64,000 bases of DNA from assembly GCF_002836505.1 (NCBI RefSeq), contig NZ_PJBF01000045.1:1-64000 (forward strand), in the 5' to 3' direction. Origin of the DNA: Psychrobacter sp. Choline-02u-9 (GTDB taxonomy: Bacteria; Pseudomonadota; Gammaproteobacteria; Pseudomonadales; Moraxellaceae). The notes under the pieces were generated by a model. It did no database searches. It was given only the letters and a program-made list of their open reading frames with translations, and was not told where the DNA came from. Within the stretch, counting starts at the first letter, position 1, and each line of letters starts with the position of its first letter. Of this stretch, positions 34,607 through 43,770 are shown piece by piece. Both the position numbers and the translations under genes were made by a program.

Positions 34607-36697
34607 TTACTGCGCTTCCGTTTTTAGTGGCTTATCCAAAGGCACATTATACAATCGCAATGCTTCTTTCATTACATTATGGAAGACAGGGGCGACCGTT
34701 AGACCAGCATAAATCTGACCGCGCGGGTCTTCGATAAGCATTACGCCTACCAGCTTTGGATTGGATGCAGGCGCCATGCCAGCAAAGACGTTACGATACT
34801 GATCCGTATAGTAACCACCGTCTGGATTGATGCGGCGTGACGTACCCGTCTTACCTGCCACGCGATACCCGTCAATGGCAGCGGCTTTTGCCGTACCACC
34901 AGGCTCAGTCACGCTCTCGAGCATCTGTACGATAGACATTGCCTGCTCATGCGCCATAATGCGTTTGCTTGGCTGCGACTTATCATCTTTAATTAAAGTT
35001 AATGGATGCATGACTCCACCTGCTGCTAGGGCTGAATACGCCTGTGCAACCTGTGCTAATGTCACTTGTAGACCATAACCATAACTGACCGTCGCGCGGC
35101 GCGAGGTTTCTTTCTCTTTTGGCGTAACGATTAAACCACTGCCCTCACCTGGGAACTGCAAAGGTGTTTTTGAGCCAAAGCCAAACTGTCGTTGCATATT
35201 ACTAATAGCATCGGCTGGCAGTGATAGCGCAATCTTGGTGGAGGCCACGTTACTGGATTTCTGTAATAGCGTGGCCATGTTAATCATACCTAAATTGTTA
35301 TGATCTCGAATGGTATAGCCACGTACGCGAATCGAACCAGGATTGGTATCAATCAAAGTCGTTGGCGTATATTTGCCCGAGTCTAGCGCTGCCGCCACGG
35401 TAAACGGTTTCATCACCGAACCTGGCTCGAACACATCTAACAGTGCGCGGTTACGCTGATTTTCACCCGTCATCTCATTAAGGTTGTTCGAGTTAAACGA
35501 CGGCCATGTTGATAGTGCCAGCACTTCACCAGTCTGCACATCAACGATCATACCCGTTGACCAACGTGCTTTTTGCAAACGCCCAGCCTTTTCTAGCTCT
35601 TTATATAGCAAATACTGTAAGCGCGAATCAATCGTTAATGCCACATCTTTGCCAGGTACTTCTGGCTCGATCTGTTTGATTTCTTTTAGGCTGTTTTGTT
35701 TGGCGTCTTTTAGAACCAGTACTTTTCCGTCATCACCTGCCAGATCTTTTTCGTACTGACGCTCAATACCAGCACGGCCTTCGTAACCGCCTTCAGGATC
35801 TTTGGCGTTTTGACCCATAAAGCCCAGCAGCTGCGCATTAGACTGTGGCTGCGGATAATAACGCTGAAAGAAATTCTTTTCGTAGACGCCAGGGAAATCA
35901 AGCGAACTGACGCTTTGGGCAATCTCAGGTGTGACCTTATTAAGCAGTGGCAAATAGTGCGATCCTGCGCCAGATGGCAAAGCAGCTTTTACCGCTTTCT
36001 CATCGGTCACATCGATACTGTCATCAATGGCCGTGACTTTTTTCAACTCATCGACCGAGATATTGGCAGCAGCGGCTAGCTTTGTCAGGTCCATATTATC
36101 CAGACGCTTTTGCATACGCGCCTGTAATTGTGGACTGCTAGGATTGGTAATGATAATGCGCTTTAGCTCGTAATATTCACGAGAATAATCATGTGGACTA
36201 AACGAAACAGTCGCGAGCGGCGCACTGACTGCAAGCGGTAGATTATTACGGTCGGTAATCATACCGCGATAAGATTTTTGGGTGCGCTCACTGGTAATGA
36301 GCTCATTGCCTTTGTCTTGATAGAACTGTGCGTTGGCAACCTGAATATAATAGGCGCGGCTAATCAATAGCGCTAATATGACCAGCGCTAGACCCCAGAC
36401 CATACGAAAACGGTTTTTGTCTTGTTCGAAACCACCGAGAGCAGAAGCACCTGACGCTTTGCTCGAAAAAACCATTTTTCTCTTGCGGTTTTTTACACTG
36501 GTGTAAGCCCCTTGGGTATCGCTTTTTTTGATGCGTCCGAATAGTTTGGCCTTACGATTACTTGTAGCTTTATCGGGCTTGCTACTTGTTTGACCAGACT
36601 TAGCAGCACTGGCTCGGCGGAGAGGTTTGGTTACCTTGCCGCTGGCTGGTTTTTTGCTAGTGTTTTTTGCGGTGGATTTAGGCTTTTTCTCACTCAT
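34607..36697 (-). CDS. ftsI: Peptidoglycan D,D-transpeptidase, penicillin-binding protein 3
   Basis: FtsI crosslinks septal peptidoglycan in the divisome. Catalytic motifs are EPGSVMKP (SxxK, nucleophile Ser), SSN and AGKTGTSR. A single membrane anchor lies around residues 99-117 (VWGLALVILALLISRAYYIQ). At 696 residues it is about 100 longer than in E. coli, owing to a cytoplasmic Lys/Ala/Ser-rich leader (residues 1-80) with little complexity. Its ATG overlaps the ftsL stop (ATGA), so the two are coupled. The basic leader may bind DNA, lipids or a division partner (inference). Confidence 0.96.
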   Translation of the reverse strand: MSEKKPKSTAKNTSKKPASGKVTKPLRRASAAKSGQTSSKPDKATSNRKAKLFGRIKKSDTQGAYTSVKNRKRKMVFSSKASGASALGGFEQDKNRFRMVWGLALVILALLISRAYYIQVANAQFYQDKGNELITSERTQKSYRGMITDRNNLPLAVSAPLATVSFSPHDYSREYYELKRIIITNPSSPQLQARMQKRLDNMDLTKLAAAANISVDELKKVTAIDDSIDVTDEKAVKAALPSGAGSHYLPLLNKVTPEIAQSVSSLDFPGVYEKNFFQRYYPQPQSNAQLLGFMGQNAKDPEGGYEGRAGIERQYEKDLAGDDGKVLVLKDAKQNSLKEIKQIEPEVPGKDVALTIDSRLQYLLYKELEKAGRLQKARWSTGMIVDVQTGEVLALSTWPSFNSNNLNEMTGENQRNRALLDVFEPGSVMKPFTVAAALDSGKYTPTTLIDTNPGSIRVRGYTIRDHNNLGMINMATLLQKSSNVASTKIALSLPADAISNMQRQFGFGSKTPLQFPGEGSGLIVTPKEKETSRRATVSYGYGLQVTLAQVAQAYSALAAGGVMHPLTLIKDDKSQPSKRIMAHEQAMSIVQMLESVTEPGGTAKAAAIDGYRVAGKTGTSRRINPDGGYYTDQYRNVFAGMAPASNPKLVGVMLIEDPRGQIYAGLTVAPVFHNVMKEALRLYNVPLDKPLKTEAQ

Positions 36698-37176
36698 TGT
36701 CCTGCCTCCGTCGCTGGTTCTTCAGGAGAGATGTCGGTAGAGGCACGTGGCCCAATAACGTCAGACATATCTTCATCTGAGTCTTCCGTAACCACTGGCA
36801 CCAATGCAGTCGCAACACCAGGCTGAATAATCAGCTTATCCTTTAATGTTGGCGAATACATACCCAATTCAGCAACCGCTCGACTGGCAATCTGCGGAGT
36901 GGCGCTAAAGGTTTGCTGCTCAATCAATAGACGCTGATGCTCTACTTGTAGCTTACGTTCTTGTTTTTTCATGTCTTGCAAGGTTTTGTAGTCCTGATGA
37001 TATTGCTGAACTTCTTCGGCAGTTTTGATACCACTCCATACAATCGTGGCTGCCAATAGCAGTAGCACGACCACATAAATGCTCACCACATTAAACCGGC
37101 GCACGAACAGCTCGCCGACATCGGTATTATAAGGTGTAGCAGTGCGGCGATTCGCAGGTTTGTCAGATATTGCCAT
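36694..37176 (-). CDS. ftsL: Cell division protein FtsL
   Basis: This is a bitopic divisome protein that forms a complex with FtsB and FtsQ. The 160-residue product has a short cytoplasmic N-terminus, one membrane segment (VVSIYVVVLLLLAATIVWSG), and a periplasmic coiled coil (HQDYKTLQDMKKQERKLQVE) followed by SPTLKDKLIIQPG. An acidic C-terminal tail of about 35 residues exceeds the E. coli protein. It is identified largely by its place between rsmH and ftsI, because FtsL sequence varies. It overlaps ftsI by 4 bp. Confidence 0.88.
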   Translation of the reverse strand: MAISDKPANRRTATPYNTDVGELFVRRFNVVSIYVVVLLLLAATIVWSGIKTAEEVQQYHQDYKTLQDMKKQERKLQVEHQRLLIEQQTFSATPQIASRAVAELGMYSPTLKDKLIIQPGVATALVPVVTEDSDEDMSDVIGPRASTDISPEEPATEAGQ

Positions 37177-37482
37177 GACGATCTCAAAAAGGTGAACGTA
37201 AACGATAAAGTAGATAACGGATTGCGAAAGATGAACGTGTCATTATTCGGTCATACCATTGATAAGTATCAAACCAAACACGTTGCATGGCTGTACTACA
37301 TATAAAGCCATGCAACTATCATGCAGATAAAAATCAACTGCTGAGCCTAACAGACAATATTTACAGATTTTTAACAGTGGCGTAGCCATTAGGACATTTG
37401 CGCATCATTTAGACAAATATTAGCAACCTCAGGCAACTCACTAATCATATTCGACTATGACTTGTGGCGTCGTGATGTTCTT
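37177..37482. other. 306-bp rsmH-ftsL spacer with hairpin
   Basis: In most relatives rsmH and ftsL touch or overlap. Here 306 bases without a gene separate them. A perfect 11-bp inverted repeat GTTGCATGGCT / AGCCATGCAAC lies at 37282-37292 and 37306-37316. It has no T-run on the minus strand, so it is not a clear terminator. A separate ftsL promoter is possible but I see no convincing one. Confidence 0.4.
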
Positions 37483-38727
37483 CTATAACCCTGTTGTCTG
37501 CTCATAAGCTGTGTCGGTGCGAGTTGCCATACGCAACCATGCACTGCGCGCACGCGGGTTTTGACTCGTCTCAGCTTTACTTGGGCCAACACGTTTTGGC
37601 TTGCTAAAGTAACGTGGACGATTGGGCGGCATTGGCAAGTTTTCGTCTTCTGGATACTGCCCTTTGCTATGACGCTGCAAAAACTGCTTGATGCGGCGAT
37701 CTTCTAGTGAGTGAAAGCTAATCACTGCAAGCTGTCCGCCCGACTTTAAGATAGGAATGCTTTGCGCTAAAAAGTCGTCAACATCGCCCAGCTCATTATT
37801 AATAAAAATACGCATGGCTTGAAAGCTTTGCGTCGCTGGATGTTTACCCCGTTGCCAGTTAGGATGCGCTACTTTGATCACTTCTGCCAACTCAAGTGTA
37901 GACTCGTAGCTTTCCATCTGTTTGATAGCGCGTGCAATACGGCGGCTATGACGCTCTTCGCCAAACTCATAAAGCACATTGGCCAACGTTTCGTCATCGA
38001 CTGTTTCAAGCCATTCGGCAACTGACTGGCCACGACTGGTGTCCATACGCATGTCTACTGCCCCGTCACGCATAAAGCTAAAGCCGCGACTACCATCATC
38101 AATCTGCGGTGATGAAATGCCCAAATCCGCCATCAAGCCATCAACTTCAGTGATGCCCATAGCAGCCAGACTGTCGGTCAACGTCGCAAAACTATCGTGA
38201 ACCACACGCACACGGCTGTCTTTGGTTGCCAGCTCTTGCGCCACGCTGATAGCTGTCGGATCTTTGTCAAAGACAATCAGTGTTGCGTCATCGGCGAGTT
38301 GACTTAATAGCAGTCGGCTATGGCCGCCACGACCAAAAGTCGCATCAACGTAGATACCACTTATATTTAAGCTATTTTGGTCACCTTCTGTTTGCTTGGG
38401 CAAGGATTTTACACCGAGCACCGCAGCGACAGTCTCTTGCAGCAGCACCGCATCATGGACAAAACTTAATTCATCAGACGTGATCTCGCCCTCATGACGG
38501 GCGTGAGTAACATCCAGATCGACATCTTGCGTAGACGCATCCTTTATAACAGAAGGATTGGACACTGACTCAGAGAGATCAGCGGCGGCAGAAGGACTGG
38601 CTTTCGATTTTGGCTTAGACTTTGATAGGCACACAAACAACTCAATAGATGACGACCGTACTGGCCAGTAATTAGATGAAAATAAACAAGTTATGACTTG
38701 CTTAGCATTATTATCGCAAGGATACAC
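37483..38727 (-). CDS. rsmH: 16S rRNA (cytosine1402-N4)-methyltransferase
   Basis: RsmH (MraW) methylates C1402 in the 30S decoding centre. The family core starts around residue 88 with FVHDAVLLQETVAAV and continues with GIYVDATFGRGGHSRLLL (SAM site), LGISSPQIDDGSRGFSFMRD, MRMDTSRGQSVAEWL and FHSLEDRRIKQFL. The first 85 residues from the ATG at 38727 are a Ser/Lys/Asp-rich leader not seen in typical 310-320-residue enzymes. An internal GTG or TTG start may be the true one, since no good ribosome binding site marks 38727. It is first in the dcw block; no mraZ lies upstream. Confidence 0.93.
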   Translation of the reverse strand: MYPCDNNAKQVITCLFSSNYWPVRSSSIELFVCLSKSKPKSKASPSAAADLSESVSNPSVIKDASTQDVDLDVTHARHEGEITSDELSFVHDAVLLQETVAAVLGVKSLPKQTEGDQNSLNISGIYVDATFGRGGHSRLLLSQLADDATLIVFDKDPTAISVAQELATKDSRVRVVHDSFATLTDSLAAMGITEVDGLMADLGISSPQIDDGSRGFSFMRDGAVDMRMDTSRGQSVAEWLETVDDETLANVLYEFGEERHSRRIARAIKQMESYESTLELAEVIKVAHPNWQRGKHPATQSFQAMRIFINNELGDVDDFLAQSIPILKSGGQLAVISFHSLEDRRIKQFLQRHSKGQYPEDENLPMPPNRPRYFSKPKRVGPSKAETSQNPRARSAWLRMATRTDTAYEQTTGL

Positions 38728-38779
38728 CTGTAGTCAAGCACTAGAAGGGCTTTTCATTAAAAATATCACGTGTCTCTGT

Positions 38780-38785
38780 TATACT
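38780..38785 (+). promoter_or_regulatory. Candidate gltX promoter -10
   Basis: TATACT lies about 100 bp before the gltX start in the divergent rsmH-gltX spacer. The -35 position holds only TTAAAA, so the promoter is plausible but weak by consensus. Confidence 0.35.
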
Positions 38786-38884
38786 AGCGCTATATTTTAC
38801 GCTATTTCTTAACATCGACTTCATATCTTTCATCGCTATTTATACTAATAGCTTATATCGATAGCAAACTTTGAGACTTTTATC

Positions 38885-40408
38885 ATGCAAACCTCTACTG
38901 ACAGCACGCGCCCTGTACGTACGCGTATCGCCCCATCACCAACTGGCTTCCCACACGTAGGTACTGCCTATATTGCCCTGTTTAACTTGGCCTTTGCCAA
39001 AGCTCACGGCGGCGAATTCATCTTACGTATCGAAGACACTGATCAGACTCGCTCGACTGAGCAATCAGAACAAATGATTTTGGACGCCTTACGCTGGGTT
39101 GGTCTGGATTGGAGCGAGGGCCCAGATATTGGCGGCCCACACGCCCCTTATCGTCAGAGCGAGCGTAGCGATATCTACAAAAAGCACGCCGAGATACTCA
39201 TAGAAAAAGACCATGCGTTCCGCTGTTTTTGTACCAGTGAAGAGTTAGATGCTATGCGTGCTGAGCAAATGGCCAATGGTGAAACTCCACGTTATGATGG
39301 TCGCTGCGCTCATCTTGCACCAGAAAAAACTGAGCAATTGGTAAGCGAGGGCAAGCCGCACGTGATTCGTATGCGTGTACCGACCGAAGGCACTTGTCAG
39401 GTACAAGACATGCTACGTGGCACCGTTGAGTTCCCTTGGACTCAAGTCGATATGCAAGTACTGCTAAAAACAGACGGTATGCCAACGTATCATCTCGCCA
39501 ACGTCGTCGATGACCACTTGATGGAAATCACTCATGTGATGCGCGGTGAAGAGTGGCTGAACTCTGCGCCTAAGCATCAACTGCTATATGATTATTTTGG
39601 TTGGGAAATGCCGACCCTTTGCCATATGCCGCTCCTACGTAACCCTGATAAGTCAAAATTGTCTAAACGTAAAAACCCAACCTCTATCACCTACTATCGT
39701 GATGCAGGCGTGCTACCTGAAGCATTGTTAAACTATCTTGGTCGTATGGGTTACTCAATGCCTAATGATTCTGAGCAGTTTACGCTAGAAGAAATGATTG
39801 CCAGCTTTGATATTCAGCGTGTGTCGCTTGGTGGCCCTATCTTCGATATCGAAAAGCTAAACTGGCTCAATGCAGAATGGCTACGTGCGCTTAGTCCTGA
39901 AGAGCTAAAGAATAAAATCCTTGAATGGGCCAGCAACAGTGATAAGCTAACCGCTATCGCAGCGGCGATTCAGCCACGTATCGAGCTATTGTCTGATGCG
40001 GTTAATTGGGGTGGTTTCTACTTCCAGAACCTACCTGACATCAATGCTGAAAGCTTTACTCATAAATCACTCACCCCTGAGCAAATTATCGAGATGCTGC
40101 AATTAGCGCTTTGGCAGTTAGAAGTCCTGCCAACGTGGTCAGAAGAAAACATCTATGCCACGCTAAAAGGCCTTGCTGCTCATCTGGATATTAAGATGCG
40201 TGATTTTATGGCGCCGTTCTTTATCGCTATCGCTGGTAGCACCTCATCGACGCCAGTCATGAACTCTATGGCGATTATCGGTGCTGATATGACCTTGACT
40301 CGCTTGCGTCACGCCGTTGATGTATTAGGCGGTCTCGGTAAAAAGAAACTGAAAAAACTTGAGAAACAAGCGGCAGAACTACCAGATTTCTTAGCTGCTG
40401 CTGAATAG
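38885..40408 (+). CDS. gltX: Glutamyl-tRNA synthetase
   Basis: A class I synthetase that charges tRNA-Glu. The ATP site motifs are [15 protein letters not shown] (HIGH equivalent HVGT, around residues 18-32) and [10 protein letters not shown] (KMSKS equivalent). [12 protein letters not shown] and [13 protein letters not shown] are further family signatures. Its 507 residues are usual for the family. It is divergent from rsmH and followed by a strong terminator. Its substrate tRNA-Glu(TTC) is encoded 870 bp downstream. Confidence 0.97.
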   Translation: MQTSTDSTRPVRTRIAPSPTGFPHVGTAYIALFNLAFAKAHGGEFILRIEDTDQTRSTEQSEQMILDALRWVGLDWSEGPDIGGPHAPYRQSERSDIYKKHAEILIEKDHAFRCFCTSEELDAMRAEQMANGETPRYDGRCAHLAPEKTEQLVSEGKPHVIRMRVPTEGTCQVQDMLRGTVEFPWTQVDMQVLLKTDGMPTYHLANVVDDHLMEITHVMRGEEWLNSAPKHQLLYDYFGWEMPTLCHMPLLRNPDKSKLSKRKNPTSITYYRDAGVLPEALLNYLGRMGYSMPNDSEQFTLEEMIASFDIQRVSLGGPIFDIEKLNWLNAEWLRALSPEELKNKILEWASNSDKLTAIAAAIQPRIELLSDAVNWGGFYFQNLPDINAESFTHKSLTPEQIIEMLQLALWQLEVLPTWSEENIYATLKGLAAHLDIKMRDFMAPFFIAIAGSTSSTPVMNSMAIIGADMTLTRLRHAVDVLGGLGKKKLKKLEKQAAELPDFLAAAE

Positions 40409-40465
40409 TTTAGAAGCTGAATAACTGATCTACTAAACAGTTAACTAGCTAAACTTGTCGAATGT

Positions 40466-40496
40466 AAAAGGGTCAGGCTATCTCTGACCCTTTTTT
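40466..40496 (+). terminator. Terminator after gltX
   Basis: AAAAGGGTCAG pairs with CTGACCCTTTT and is followed by T-run to 40496. Confidence 0.9.
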
Positions 40497-40563
40497 CGTT
40501 GTTAATAAGTACTACTCTCAGAATATAAAAACCTCTTACTCAATATTTTAATTGGAAATAAGC

Positions 40564-40929
40564 ATGGCCGCCAAAACCGTCACGATAGAAAGCAAAGACT
40601 ATGTCTTTAATACCCTAAAAGAAGCACAGAAATATTATGATGCCATCATAAAGGAACTGTTTGATGCAACTTTGACCCTGACCAAGGGCCAAGACTTCGA
40701 AGATTTAAAATGGATATACAGCACTTACTGTGGTTACACCAAGCATAATCTAGATAAATTGGGCAAATATAACATCATCGGTGTCAAAGGTATAAGAACG
40801 ATCCGAGAGAAAGGCGGTCAATATATGCCAACTGAATGCTGTGCGATTATTTTTTCTGATGGTAGCGAAGAAGAGTTTTATACTGATAAAGCCATCAAAG
40901 AGATCGCACTTAAGCAAAATCCACGCTAA
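40564..40929 (+). CDS. Small conserved-type protein, possibly DUF3223
   Basis: The 121-residue product is taken from the ATG at 40564 (GGAAAT upstream); a TTG 12 bp earlier is less likely. FNTLKEAQKYYDAII at the N-terminus, DFEDLKWIYSTYCGYTKH in the middle and CCAIIFSDGSEEEFYTDKAI at the end recall the DUF3223/DCL-type fold. I cannot check this. No signal or membrane segment. It is a single gene between the gltX terminator and the tRNA promoter. Confidence 0.6.
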   Translation: MAAKTVTIESKDYVFNTLKEAQKYYDAIIKELFDATLTLTKGQDFEDLKWIYSTYCGYTKHNLDKLGKYNIIGVKGIRTIREKGGQYMPTECCAIIFSDGSEEEFYTDKAIKEIALKQNPR

Positions 40930-41005
40930 TTTGGGCTTATTGAGGCTTTAAAGTAGGCTAAATCACTTTTTTTTGCATATTTATGCATTATTTTTAAAAT
41001 AGTGG

Positions 41006-41034
41006 TTGACAAGACTGCCGCTCTTACATAAAAT
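41006..41034 (+). promoter_or_regulatory. Strong sigma-70 promoter for the tRNA pair
   Basis: A perfect TTGACA (41006-41011) and TAAAAT (41029-41034) are separated by 17 bp, followed by a GC-containing discriminator, 18 bp before tRNA-Ala. Confidence 0.85.
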
Positions 41035-41051
41035 ACGCACACTCTTAGCGA

Positions 41052-41127
41052 GGGGCTATAGCTCAGTTGGTAGAGCACTTGCATGGCATGCAAGGGGTCA
41101 ACGGTTCGACTCCGTTTAGCTCCACCA
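41052..41127 (+). tRNA. tRNA-Ala (anticodon GGC)
   Basis: The 76-nt cloverleaf has acceptor GGGGCTA / TAGCTCC, D-arm GCTCAGTTGGTAGAGC, anticodon stem CTTGC / GCAAG around ATGGCAT and T-arm with GGTTCGACTCC. CCA is encoded. It reads GCC (and GCT) alanine codons. Confidence 0.95.
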
Positions 41128-41275
41128 TACTTATTTATAGCAACGCTCAGTATTACTGAAACGTAATAATAAATACTCGCTAGTAGGACGATATCAGCAC
41201 CTAGGCAATGCTTATTTACTAAGCTATCTGATATTGTGAAGTACCGTTGTAACCACTGGTTATAACACTCTATGC

Positions 41276-41351
41276 GTCCCCATCGTCTAGAGGCCTAGGA
41301 CACCGCCCTTTCACGGCGGTAACGGGGGTTCGAATCCCCCTGGGGACGCCA
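41276..41351 (+). tRNA. tRNA-Glu (anticodon TTC)
   Basis: The 76-nt cloverleaf has acceptor GTCCCCA / TGGGGAC, anticodon stem CCGCC / GGCGG around CTTTCAC, T-arm GGGGGTTCGAATCCCCC and encoded CCA. It lies 148 bp after tRNA-Ala and very likely shares its transcript. Confidence 0.96.
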
Positions 41352-41413
41352 CTATTCGGCGTCACTTACTAGCACTTTTGCTTAGCATCAGATTAGACTA
41401 GTAAGCGAACAAT

Positions 41414-41451
41414 AAAAAAGCCCAGTCATCATACGGTGACTGGGCTTTTTT
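41414..41451 (+). terminator. Terminator after the tRNA pair
   Basis: AAAAAAGCCCAGTCA pairs with TGACTGGGCTTTTTT around an 8-nt loop, 62 bp after tRNA-Glu. Confidence 0.9.
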
Positions 41452-41642
41452 ATGTCTGTCATTTCTCAACATCCTCTATTCTATTGTCGTTAGCTTATTA
41501 TTAATCGCTGCTAGCTTACTGTTGATAGCACTATTGCCAACCTATCTAATACTCGTTAATATCGACCTGATAAGCATATTTATAAAGTGCAGCCACATAC
41601 TATAAATGATGGGCTTAGCGTAATTAGAGGGAAGTGATTGCG

Positions 41643-42296
41643 ATGTTTGGTATCGAGAATTATCTGGGGTTTATCTTGGCGGCTATTTTGTTAAACCTAA
41701 CGCCAGGTACGGATAGCATGTACATCATCACCCGTAGTATTTCACAGGGACAAACAGCAGGATTTTATTCTGTTCTTGGCATTACTTCGGGTATTTTGGT
41801 ACATACTTTATTGGCGGCGCTAGGATTGTCCGTATTACTTGCCAATTCCCCTACCGCTTTTATGATTGTTAAATATATTGGGGCCAGCTATTTGTGTTAT
41901 TTAGGCTTTAAGATGCTGACGAGCAAAAACTCTAACTCGATAGCAAACAATTTATCCAAAGAGCAGGACGTGACTAGCCAAAAGGCTGTAGATGGTTGGC
42001 AAATATATAAGCAAGGCGTATTGACCAATACTTTTAATCCAAAAGTCGCTTTATTCTTCTTGGCGTTCTTCCCTCAGTTTATCGACGCTAGTTATGCTTA
42101 TGGCATGCTGTCATTTTTGATGTTGGGGCTGACTTTTGCCACCACAGGCTTTATATGGTGCTTGAGTTTGGCGATGTTGGCGTCAAAGTTCAGCAAAAAA
42201 CTAAGAGAGAATCCAAAAATTGAATCCATGATGAATAAAGTAAGTGGTGTCGTATTTATGGGGCTAGGAATTAAGTTATTGACTGAGAAGGGTTAA
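41643..42296 (+). CDS. LysE/RhtB-family amino acid exporter
   Basis: The 217-residue inner-membrane protein has about six membrane segments. The family signature NLTPGTDSMYIITRSISQGQ is at the N-terminus, SGILVHTLLAALGLSV follows, and NPKVALFFLAFFPQF lies in the middle. Members export amino acids or homoserine lactones; the substrate here is unknown. The ATG at 41643 fits GGGA 10 nt upstream better than the GTG at 41634. It is a single gene. Confidence 0.88.
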   Translation: MFGIENYLGFILAAILLNLTPGTDSMYIITRSISQGQTAGFYSVLGITSGILVHTLLAALGLSVLLANSPTAFMIVKYIGASYLCYLGFKMLTSKNSNSIANNLSKEQDVTSQKAVDGWQIYKQGVLTNTFNPKVALFFLAFFPQFIDASYAYGMLSFLMLGLTFATTGFIWCLSLAMLASKFSKKLRENPKIESMMNKVSGVVFMGLGIKLLTEKG

Positions 42297-42366
42297 GTAT
42301 AAGTGTTTAAATTATTCATTTGAATTAAGCTATGCTGATCATCTGTATCGGCTAAGGTATAAATTT

Positions 42367-43707
42367 ATGGGCGCTTCTAATCAAGATATTGAGGACTTAA
42401 ACTTCATTATAACTGAAGGAGTAAGGCTCAATAAATTATTTAAACTAGATCCTGAGTTATACAAAAGTGATTTTGACAATGATATGGACTGCATGTTTTC
42501 TTCTTTAGAACCACCGCAATACATAGGTAAAATTGAGTACACGTCAATTCAATTCAATTTTTCATCAGCTGCTCAGAGAGTATTAAAAAATATAGCTAAA
42601 AGGCAGCATGGATTTATTGAAGGTATAACAGTACATGAATTGGAAATTGAAATTAGAAATTCCATATATATACATTTAAGCAATAGTGGTAATTTTGACT
42701 CACCGGGCTGTATGAAAATACTATCGAGGGCACAGAAAAGAGCGAAGAAAAGTAGGACGCAGATTACGTACTTCTTTCCGTTTAATGCAATTGGTTTGAG
42801 CCCTGAAAAAGAAATAAATATTGGGAATTTAAAAATAATTCATAAAGATAGCATTTACGCTAAAGTAAAAGAGGATGACCATTATCGTTTCTTTTTAAAG
42901 AGTAATGAAGATAGCTTCAATTGTCTATTACATATACCTATACCAGAGAGCTCTAGTAAGCTGAGTAAGCACAGAGCAGAGAATGTCGCAAATTTCATAT
43001 ATGGAGTTATTAGAGTTTTCACCACATCCTATCACTATAAAGCCGATCAAATAATACTGTTAAATCATCCTTTTCATAAAGATACTACTCATTATATAGC
43101 TAATAGCAATGATGAGTACTGGATTGAAGGCTCCTATTCGTTCAATGAGGATTTAAAGGAATTTTGGGACTTATTCGAAGAAGACTTAAAGTCTGATATA
43201 GGAACTGTTATAAGCAAGCTTGCTAATCATGCAATCTCTATCAACGGTAAAGAGTGCTTAGCTGACCGCTTAATTGACGCATTCTACTGGTTTGGAGAGG
43301 CAGCAAGAGATAATAATGAAAACGCTCAAATTATTAAACTTGTCACTGCGATGGAAAGATTAGTCACTTTATCTGATAAAGATATAACAAATAATTTCTG
43401 TAATCGTATAGCTTGTACCATTGCTGCTTATCATGGTGATCTAGATAGATGGAAGAGTGATTTGAGCAAAATATATGACCTCAGATCAAACCTGGTTCAT
43501 GGTTCTCGAAATCTATATAAATCATATGATTTACCATTAGATTTTAATCCGTTTCAACTAGCTTACCGCGCTATACTTTCTACTTGTATATTGTTTGATA
43601 AAGTAGGTTTGGAACTTTCGGTGAAAGAGAGTATATTGAAAAATATATATGCTGAACTAATTGAGATTGGTAAAGACGATAAATATAAGCAAAAGAAGAG
43701 TCCATAA
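42367..43707 (+). CDS. Orphan HEPN-domain (Apea-like) protein
   Basis: The 446-residue protein has an unassigned, mostly helical N-terminal 270 residues. The C-terminal helical domain has RLIDAFYWFGEAARDNNENA, KLVTAMERLVTLSD and DLRSNLVHGSRN. The last contains Rx4xH (Arg about 373, His about 378), the ribonuclease motif of HEPN proteins of the Apea type. Many HEPN RNases act in phage defence or as toxins. It is AT-rich and Asn/Lys/Ile-rich, unlike its neighbours LysE and acnA, which suggests acquisition. No antitoxin-like gene adjoins it. The defence role is inference. Confidence 0.7.
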   Translation: MGASNQDIEDLNFIITEGVRLNKLFKLDPELYKSDFDNDMDCMFSSLEPPQYIGKIEYTSIQFNFSSAAQRVLKNIAKRQHGFIEGITVHELEIEIRNSIYIHLSNSGNFDSPGCMKILSRAQKRAKKSRTQITYFFPFNAIGLSPEKEINIGNLKIIHKDSIYAKVKEDDHYRFFLKSNEDSFNCLLHIPIPESSSKLSKHRAENVANFIYGVIRVFTTSYHYKADQIILLNHPFHKDTTHYIANSNDEYWIEGSYSFNEDLKEFWDLFEEDLKSDIGTVISKLANHAISINGKECLADRLIDAFYWFGEAARDNNENAQIIKLVTAMERLVTLSDKDITNNFCNRIACTIAAYHGDLDRWKSDLSKIYDLRSNLVHGSRNLYKSYDLPLDFNPFQLAYRAILSTCILFDKVGLELSVKESILKNIYAELIEIGKDDKYKQKKSP

Positions 43708-43747
43708 AAAAGCCCAACCCCCTACTTTGACGGAGATTGGGCTTTTT
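43706..43747. terminator. Bidirectional terminator between the HEPN gene and acnA
   Basis: AAAAAAGCCCAA pairs with TTGGGCTTTTT across a loop, serving both convergent genes. Confidence 0.85.
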
Positions 43748-43770
43748 GTCATATAAAGCTTAACTAACTA

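Noticed and set aside
41040-41360. tRNA genes as the integration site of a genomic island
   Set aside because: No partial tRNA copy or integrase is found nearby; both tRNAs are complete and have a normal promoter and terminator.
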